From contig DDZY01000128.1 of the NCBI GenBank assembly GCA_002346525.1, positions 2,645-9,660 on the forward strand: a stretch of DNA of 7,016 bases, given 5' to 3'. Under the pieces are notes generated by a model, which saw nothing but the letters and a program-made list of their open reading frames with translations, made no database searches and was not told the origin of the DNA. Origin of the DNA: Proteobacteria bacterium UBA2996 (GTDB lineage Bacteria > Pseudomonadota > Gammaproteobacteria > Arenicellales > UBA868). A program made the position numbers and the translations under genes. This document shows, piece after piece, positions 1-4,767 of this stretch (within the stretch, counting starts at the first letter, position 1; each line of letters begins with the position of its first letter).

Positions 1-516
1 AGAAGCGCTGATCTCTCCATTTCGGTACTCACTCACCTTCCATTTCTGCTGACTCACTTCGAGCAGGATGCAGGATGCGCCGCCTTTGGTGCGCTCACGG
101 CCTGCAGCACCGGGGTTCATCACCCATGGCGTTTGATCGAGATCGGCACAGCGGATATGGGTATGTCCGTAGGCGATCGCGCGGGCCTTTGGATATTTTG
201 CTCGAAGCCGCTTGTGATAGTGGCGGGTATCCCAGATGCGATGACCATGTTCGACTACCAGCAAGCCTCCGGGAAGATCGACCTCGGCTGACTCTCCAAG
301 ATCCAGAGCGCCCGCTTTCGCTGTACCCGGCCAGCATTCAGGCCAATCGTTGTTTCCACGCACCGCAACCAATTTGCCCCGATCAGGGGTTACCGCCTCG
401 ATCACCTCCAGCCCGCCGATATCTCCAGCATGCACGACACAGTCAGCCGAACGAGCCAGCGCCTGAATGAAGGGCTCAACGAAGCCGTGCGTATCCGATA
501 GGAGCACCACCCGCAT
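1..516 (-). CDS. YfcE/MJ0936-type metallophosphoesterase (3' end cut by window edge)
   Basis: This is a calcineurin-like phosphoesterase of the compact YfcE/MJ0936 group, cytoplasmic two-metal enzymes that cleave phosphodiester or phosphomonoester bonds. The natural substrate is generally unknown. The frame is open for 172 codons and leaves the window without a stop. Family members are usually about 155-185 residues, so only a few residues should be missing. I read the full set of metal-binding motifs: S-D-T-H-G (D8, H10), H-A-G-D-I-G-G (D32), R-G-N-N-D (N55), E-H-G-H (H90) and Y-G-H-T-H (H118, H120), followed by M-N-P-G-A. The ATG at 516 shares one base with the lgt stop (TAATG). A GGAAG ribosome binding site inside the end of lgt (527-523) sits 6 bases upstream, which fixes the start and implies translational coupling to lgt. 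All ligands are present, so it should be active. The family is secure; the substrate cannot be read from the sequence. Confidence 0.93.
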   Translation of the reverse strand, partial: MRVVLLSDTHGFVEPFIQALARSADCVVHAGDIGGLEVIEAVTPDRGKLVAVRGNNDWPECWPGTAKAGALDLGESAEVDLPGGLLVVEHGHRIWDTRHYHKRLRAKYPKARAIAYGHTHIRCADLDQTPWVMNPGAAGRERTKGGASCILLEVSQQKWKVSEYRNGEISAS

Positions 517-1298
517 TAATGGCTTCCGTTTGGTGCCCTTCGAATCAGCAGCCAAGCGCCCGCCACAATTACTGGGATACTCAGAAGTTGACCCATGGTC
601 ATCCAATCGAGCGCAATCAGACCAAGATGCGCGTCGGGCTCACGATAGAACTCTACAAAGAATCGGAAGACGCCGTAACCCAGCAAGAACAGACCGCTTA
701 CCTGGCCGGGTCGCCTCGTTTTCGCTGCGAATATCCAGACAATGACGAACAGCATTACGCCCTCTAAAGCTGCTTCATACAACTGGGACGGGTGTCTCGG
801 CAGTGGCCCACCGGCAGGAAAGACCATTGCCCAGGGAACATCACTGACCCGACCCCACAACTCCTGATTGATAAAGTTGCCAATCCGGCCTGCCAGAAGA
901 CCCGGTGCACAAAGCGGCGCGAGAAAATCAGCTACCTCAAAAAAGCGTCGCTGTGATCGACGTGCAAAAAGTACGACAGCGAGGACAACCCCGATCAGGC
1001 CTCCATGAAAAGACATGCCCCCCGTCCAAACCCAGAGAATCTCCAGAGGATGTGACAGGTAATAGCCGGCGTTGTAAAAAAGCGCATAACCGAGCCGGCC
1101 GCCGAGCACCGCCCCGACGGCGATATAGAAAACGAGATCCCAGATCTCCGTGTTGGTCCACTGTCCCGGCATCCGACCGGCCCGGTATCTGCCGAGCAGA
1201 CCGCCGGCCGCAAATGCGACGAGATACATCAGACCGTACCAGTGGATCGCAAGCGGCCCGAGACTGATTGCAATGGGGTCGATATCCGGATACGTCAT
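516..1298 (-). CDS. lgt: Prolipoprotein diacylglyceryl transferase (Lgt)
   Basis: Lgt is an inner-membrane enzyme that moves a diacylglyceryl group from phosphatidylglycerol to the lipobox cysteine of preprolipoproteins, the first step of lipoprotein maturation. The 260 residues are rich in membrane segments, beginning with one near residues 20-36. Known functional residues of E. coli Lgt have counterparts at a constant offset of five: Y21 (Y26), H98 in S-F-H-G-G (H103), R138, N141, E146 and G149 in the G-R-I-G-N-F-I-N-Q-E-L-W-G-R block (R143, N146, E151, G154). R212 and E216 in R-F-F-V-E-F-Y-R match R239 and E243. The conserved R-H-P-S-Q-L-Y-E segment is at 168-175. The ATG start gives the normal Lgt N-terminus, although the ribosome binding site (GGAT, about 6 bases upstream) is weak. 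An unknown small gene ends 21 bases upstream and the metallophosphoesterase start overlaps its stop, so the three look cotranscribed. In enteric bacteria thyA commonly follows lgt; here it does not. Confidence 0.97.
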   Translation of the reverse strand: MTYPDIDPIAISLGPLAIHWYGLMYLVAFAAGGLLGRYRAGRMPGQWTNTEIWDLVFYIAVGAVLGGRLGYALFYNAGYYLSHPLEILWVWTGGMSFHGGLIGVVLAVVLFARRSQRRFFEVADFLAPLCAPGLLAGRIGNFINQELWGRVSDVPWAMVFPAGGPLPRHPSQLYEAALEGVMLFVIVWIFAAKTRRPGQVSGLFLLGYGVFRFFVEFYREPDAHLGLIALDWMTMGQLLSIPVIVAGAWLLIRRAPNGSH

Positions 1299-1319
1299 GA
1301 AAGATCCAAGGGGTTCAGA

Positions 1320-1661
1320 TCAATGGGGAAACTTCATGAAAAGTTCAAAATAGTAATCGAACTCCTCAAGCTTCATCTCTCCCTGGCCCTGCTCAACGCT
1401 CCTGGTGACAAATCGCCGCCACTCGGCCGTGAGAACCTCATAGACCTCATGCGGGATCGCCTCCTTGACGTGACGGATTTTTTCTTCGACCCGCATCTTC
1501 TCAAGGTCACTTAGCTGTTTGCCGTAAATATTGGTAATCATGGGTCCTGTGCTTTCTTTTATTAAAGTTTGTTCCAGTTGGCTCCAGCGAAAATCAATCC
1601 GGGTTACCCCTGCCACGTTCTGCCGCATCCCGCGGATGAACGGATCCGAGTTGAGGCTCAC
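1320..1661 (-). CDS. Small protein of unknown function upstream of lgt
   Basis: I do not recognise this protein. The longest reading is 113 residues from a GTG at 1661. It is soluble, with no signal peptide or membrane segment, and is charged and probably helical in its second half (K-Q-L-S-D-L-E-K-M-R-V-E-E-K and onward), ending in the aromatic stretch F-D-Y-Y-F-E-L-F-M-K-F. The start is uncertain. An internal ATG at 1541 would give 73 residues and has an AGGA only 3 bases upstream. The GTG has no clear ribosome binding site, but 17 of the first 20 codons of the extension end in G or C, as in translated DNA. The stretch just before the internal ATG is AT-rich (TTTAATAAAAG), which could instead be promoter sequence. 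It ends 21 bases before lgt on the same strand, so a shared transcript is likely. That a gene is present is fairly sure; its extent and function are not. Confidence 0.65.
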   Translation of the reverse strand: MSLNSDPFIRGMRQNVAGVTRIDFRWSQLEQTLIKESTGPMITNIYGKQLSDLEKMRVEEKIRHVKEAIPHEVYEVLTAEWRRFVTRSVEQGQGEMKLEEFDYYFELFMKFPH

Positions 1662-1703
1662 CGGACCGGCTTCGGATGATACCTGATACCCAAATACGTA
1701 CCG

Positions 1704-1733
1704 ACGACACGCCTCTTTTCCATCATTTACAAT
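1704..1733 (+). promoter_or_regulatory. Possible sigma70-type promoter for the exported protein gene
   Basis: ACGACA at 1704-1709 (4 of 6 matches to the -35 consensus) is followed after 18 bases by TACAAT at 1728-1733 (5 of 6 to the -10 consensus). Transcription would begin near 1740, leaving a leader of about 60 bases before the TTG start at 1803. It lies in the divergent gap between the small minus-strand gene and the exported protein gene, where a promoter is expected. Found by eye only; matches of this quality also occur by chance. Confidence 0.35.
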
Positions 1734-1791
1734 CCAACTGGTTCCACAGTCAGGCCGTCATCCTTCGGGCTTTGGCGCCTGATCAAAATCC

Positions 1792-1795
1792 AGGG
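1792..1795 (+). promoter_or_regulatory. Ribosome binding site that selects a TTG start
   Basis: AGGG at 1792-1795 stands 7 bases before the TTG at 1803. No in-frame ATG or GTG occurs between this site and the signal peptide, and starting at the TTG gives a complete signal peptide. Together these support the unusual start codon. Confidence 0.6.
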
Positions 1796-1802
1796 CTTTG
1801 TC

Positions 1803-2618
1803 TTGATCTTATCTTTCCCTCGAAGACTTCCCAGCTTGACTTTCGCTCTGTTTGGCTTTTGCTCATTGGCGGGCGCCATCATACCTGCCGAGGCTGCTAC
1901 CCGATTGATCATCGATACTGTCGATCACGGCATCGCGGGTAAGGCCCAGATTGTCATCAGTGACGGTCGTGTCCGGCTTACCCATTCGGGGATGCCTCGC
2001 CAGGAAGTGCTGTTCATCTCGGACAACCGTGAGGTTTACTTCATACGGCATGCACGCAAAGAGCTGACACGGGTTGATCCCGCCGTATTGCGCCAATCTA
2101 TTGATCAGTTCTCCGGTATTGCGCAAAGCCTGATGGCGCAGCGCGAGACTCTCTCAGAGGAAAAGCGCCAGCACCTCGATGAGATGCTGAAGAGCCTAGG
2201 GATTCCCGACCCCGATGCGATCGCCGATGGCTCAATCAAGCTGAAAAACCTGGGCCAGCATGGCGATGCAGCGGGTATTCGCTGCCAATGGTGGCAAATT
2301 CGCCGAAAAGAGCAGGCAATCGGTCGAAGCTGTGTAACTGACAACAGAGGGCTTGGGATCAGTCCGGCGGATTTCCAGACCCTTGCGGAGCTCGCGGCCT
2401 ACGTTCAGGAACTGCGGTTGTCTGCAAGTGCCCTTTTATCGTCAATGGGGTTTGTCCTGCCCCCGCTCGGCCTCGCTGACAATACTTCCCTACCGATTCG
2501 GCTGGAAAAAACTTCCGACACATTCTCCGCCACGTTAGCAGCAGTCGACCAACTTGATGTGTCGCTACGCCTGATGGTGCCGCAGGGCTACCGCATTATC
2601 GGCCTGCCCGGCGACTGA
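1803..2618 (+). CDS. Exported protein resembling the DUF4412 group
   Basis: This 271-residue protein is predicted to be periplasmic or cell-surface exposed, with no known biochemical role. The N-terminus has a basic n-region (M-I-L-S-F-P-R-R), a hydrophobic core at about 10-27 and an A-E-A cleavage site (29-31), a classical Sec signal peptide. The region from 33 to 100 reads as short strands (R-L-I-I-D-T-V, A-Q-I-V-I-S-D-G-R-V-R, E-V-L-F-I-S-D-N-R-E-V-Y-F-I), as in DUF4412 proteins, which are thought to have a LolA-like beta fold. A charged helical stretch follows at about 113-133. Then comes G-I-R-C-Q-W-W (C161) and G-R-S-C-V (C177), a pair of cysteines that could form a disulfide, and L-G-I-S-P-A-D-F, which I associate with this group. 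The family link is by eye and should be treated as tentative. The start is TTG. The gene converges on the acetoacetyl-CoA synthetase gene, with 11 bases between the two stop codons. Confidence 0.85.
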   Translation: MILSFPRRLPSLTFALFGFCSLAGAIIPAEAATRLIIDTVDHGIAGKAQIVISDGRVRLTHSGMPRQEVLFISDNREVYFIRHARKELTRVDPAVLRQSIDQFSGIAQSLMAQRETLSEEKRQHLDEMLKSLGIPDPDAIADGSIKLKNLGQHGDAAGIRCQWWQIRRKEQAIGRSCVTDNRGLGISPADFQTLAELAAYVQELRLSASALLSSMGFVLPPLGLADNTSLPIRLEKTSDTFSATLAAVDQLDVSLRLMVPQGYRIIGLPGD

Positions 2619-2626
2619 GTCCGGGC
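2606..2626. terminator. GC-rich hairpin between convergent genes, possible bidirectional terminator
   Basis: GCCCGG (2606-2611) and CCGGGC (2621-2626) form a perfect 6-bp stem around a 9-base loop. The loop carries the stop codon of the exported protein gene, and the stop of the synthetase gene follows 4 bases after the stem. The position, between two converging genes, suits a shared terminator. No T-run follows on either strand, so it would be an imperfect intrinsic terminator or a pause or RNA-stability element. Confidence 0.4.
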
Positions 2627-2629
2627 GCG

Positions 2630-4582
2630 TTAAACATCCAATTCTGGCAAGTTAGCGAATAAATCGAGCGCCTCCGGGTTGGCCAACGCCTCCCGGTTGA
2701 GCACCGGCTCACCGTGCACGATTCGGCGCACCGCCAACTCGACGATCTTGCCGCTTTTCGTACGGGGAATATCCGCAACCTGAATCACTTTGGCGGGTAC
2801 ATGACGAGGTGTGGTGTTTTGCCGAATCTCGCTGCAGATTCTTGCCCGAAGCGAATCATCGAGCTCCTCCCCTTCGCGCAAACGGACGAACAGCACCACT
2901 CGCACATCTCCTTTCCACTGCTGTCCGATCACCAGGCTTTCCAGCACCTGCTCAATACGCTCCGCCTGCCTGTAGATTTCCGCTGTGCCGATTCGCACAC
3001 CTCCGGGGTTCAATACGGCATCCGAACGGCCGAAGACTACAACCCCATCATGCTCGGTGACGGCAATGTAATCTCCGTGACACCAGACGCCTGGGAACTT
3101 CTCGAAGTACGCGGCTTTGTATTTTGCATCTTCCGGATCGTCCCAGAATCCGACCGGCATCGAGGGGAAAGCGTTGACGCACACCAGCTCCCCTTTTTCT
3201 CGATCCGGCACCTTTGTACCCTGGTCGTCCCAGACTTCTATCTGCATGCCGAGAATCGGGCACTGGATTTCTCCACGCCAGACCGGCAAATTGGGATTGC
3301 CGCCGATAAAGCACCCCATGATATCTGTGCCGCCGGAAATCGATGACAGGCACGCGGTATGACTCACCGCATCGTAAATATAGTCAAAACTCTCCGGGAT
3401 CAGGGGAGAGCCCGTTGAAAGAATAGTCCTGACATGGGAAAGATCGTGAGTCTCGCGCGGCCTCAGGCCTGCCTTGGCAATCGCATCAATATATTTGGCG
3501 GAGGTGCCGAGCACACCCACTTGCTCCTGTGTCACCAGATCGAACACGACATTGTCGTCAGGAAAGAACGGCGAACCATCGTATAACACCACGGTGGCGC
3601 CACTCGCCAATCCAGAGACCAGCCAGTTCCACATCATCCAGCCACAGGTCGTGAAATAGAACAGCCGATCATCCGGGCGCAGATCGACATGCAGCTGCTG
3701 CTCCACGAGATGTTTGAGGAGGGATCCTCCCGCTCCGTGCACAATGCATTTGGGCACGCCGGTCGTGCCAGAGGAGTACATGATGTAAAGCGGATGATCA
3801 AAAGGCAGATTCTCAAAATCAATCTGCGTTGCGTCCGTTTCAAAATCGGTAATCAGCCTGGCGCCGGGATTGGCCGACAGTTCCGGCTTGTCCGAAATCA
3901 AAGGCACGATCACGGTGTGCTCAAGCGATGGCAGGCCATTTATGATTTCACGAAGTTTCTCAAGCGAATCGTGAGTCTTGCCGTTATACCAGTAGCCATC
4001 AGCGCTGAAGAGCACTTTGGGAGAGATCTGGCCAAAGCGATCCAAGACACCTTGAACGCCGAAGTCCGGAGAACATGAAGACCACACCGCCCCTACGGAT
4101 GCGCTCGCCAACATCGCTGCAACGGTCTCCGGCATGTTCGGCATGAAACCACAGACCCGATCGCCGGGGACCACCCCAGCCTGTTTGAGGCCGTCGGCAA
4201 GGCGGGCGACCTGGGCATAGAGCTCGGCAAAACTGAGGGAACGTGTGACCTTATCCTCAGCCTGGAAAATCAAGGCCAAAGCCGCATCCCGCCGACGCAG
4301 AAGATTTTGGGCGAAATTGAGACGGGTCTTGGGAAACCAGCGGGCACCAGGCATCTGCTCCCGGTCAACGACTACGGGATCTGTGTCTCCTGTCCCAATC
4401 ACCCCCGTCCAGTCCCAGACGCTGATCCAGAACGCTTCGGGCTCCTCAACCGACCAGCGATGCAGGTCGGCGTAGTCCTTAAAGGTCCGGCCCCATCGCA
4501 AAGAAACATCACACGCAAAGCGGGTCATGTTGGTGATCGCAACCTGCTCGGGAGCCGGTTGCCACAAGGGCTGCTCGGTCAT
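2630..4582 (-). CDS. Acetoacetyl-CoA synthetase (acetoacetate-CoA ligase)
   Basis: This cytoplasmic enzyme activates acetoacetate with ATP and CoA to give acetoacetyl-CoA, AMP and pyrophosphate, recovering carbon from ketone bodies, leucine breakdown or polyhydroxybutyrate turnover. At 650 residues it has the usual family length. An ACS-type N-terminal region (about 35-95, with W-F-P-K-T-R-L-N-F-A-Q-N-L-L) precedes the adenylate-forming domain. The ATP-binding loop is Y-S-S-G-T-T-G-V-P-K at 269-278, and F-T-T-C-G-W-M-M-W-N-W is near 310-320. The segment I-S-G-G-T-D-I-M-G-C-F-I-G-G-N-P (415-430) is typical of acetoacetyl- rather than acetyl-CoA synthetases. F-G-R-S-D-A-V-L-N-P-G-G-V-R-I-G is the hinge region (517-532), and P-R-T-K-S-G-K carries the catalytic lysine K612. 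The ATG has a strong ribosome binding site, AGAGGA at 4593-4588, 5 bases away. It diverges from the glutamate dehydrogenase gene. All key motifs are intact. The lysine could be subject to acetylation control as in related synthetases, but no acetyltransferase is in view. Confidence 0.95.
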   Translation of the reverse strand: MTEQPLWQPAPEQVAITNMTRFACDVSLRWGRTFKDYADLHRWSVEEPEAFWISVWDWTGVIGTGDTDPVVVDREQMPGARWFPKTRLNFAQNLLRRRDAALALIFQAEDKVTRSLSFAELYAQVARLADGLKQAGVVPGDRVCGFMPNMPETVAAMLASASVGAVWSSCSPDFGVQGVLDRFGQISPKVLFSADGYWYNGKTHDSLEKLREIINGLPSLEHTVIVPLISDKPELSANPGARLITDFETDATQIDFENLPFDHPLYIMYSSGTTGVPKCIVHGAGGSLLKHLVEQQLHVDLRPDDRLFYFTTCGWMMWNWLVSGLASGATVVLYDGSPFFPDDNVVFDLVTQEQVGVLGTSAKYIDAIAKAGLRPRETHDLSHVRTILSTGSPLIPESFDYIYDAVSHTACLSSISGGTDIMGCFIGGNPNLPVWRGEIQCPILGMQIEVWDDQGTKVPDREKGELVCVNAFPSMPVGFWDDPEDAKYKAAYFEKFPGVWCHGDYIAVTEHDGVVVFGRSDAVLNPGGVRIGTAEIYRQAERIEQVLESLVIGQQWKGDVRVVLFVRLREGEELDDSLRARICSEIRQNTTPRHVPAKVIQVADIPRTKSGKIVELAVRRIVHGEPVLNREALANPEALDLFANLPELDV

Positions 4583-4767
4583 GATGTTCCTCTGGTGAAA
4601 CTGCCGCTGAAACGACTCCTGAGAGTTTACCGTGGCGCCCAGGAAAACTTAACGCACTGAACGATTCCACGAAGCGTCGCGTAATGAGTCCAACAGCTGC
4701 AGGAATTGGCGTATAGTCCAGCATCAACGGCCAATGCGCTGCACCGACCTTAAAAACGTTGTTCCTG
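4583..4767. promoter_or_regulatory. Shared divergent intergenic region between the synthetase and glutamate dehydrogenase genes
   Basis: These 185 bases separate two divergent start codons and must hold the promoters of both genes. For the dehydrogenase, TATAGT at 4712-4717 (5 of 6 to the -10 consensus) is the best candidate, but only a poor -35 (CCAACA, 4690-4695) precedes it. An inverted pair, ATTGGC (4705-4710) and GCCAAT (4730-4735), brackets that -10 and could be an operator. I found no convincing promoter for the synthetase. No ORF or RNA gene is evident. Confidence 0.5.

Noticed and set aside
75..470. Plus-strand open frame of 131 codons at the left end.
   Set aside because: It is antisense to the metallophosphoesterase, whose metal ligands are all readable on the minus strand. 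The product is Arg/Pro-rich with no domain.
1644..1677. Inverted pair ATCCGA / TCGGAT with 22 bases between, spanning the GTG start of the small gene.
   Set aside because: Six-base arms at this distance are expected by chance in a window of this size, and no promoter element lines up with them.
1848..1862. Possible lipobox around Cys20 of the exported protein, which would make it a lipoprotein and an Lgt substrate.
   Set aside because: The residue before the cysteine is Phe (F-G-F-C), which does not fit the usual small residue at that position, and a good A-E-A signal peptidase I site follows at 29-31.
2714..3346. Plus-strand open frame of 210 codons opposite the acetoacetyl-CoA synthetase gene.
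   Set aside because: The minus strand here carries conserved synthetase motifs, including the hinge and the catalytic lysine region; the plus frame is a shadow.
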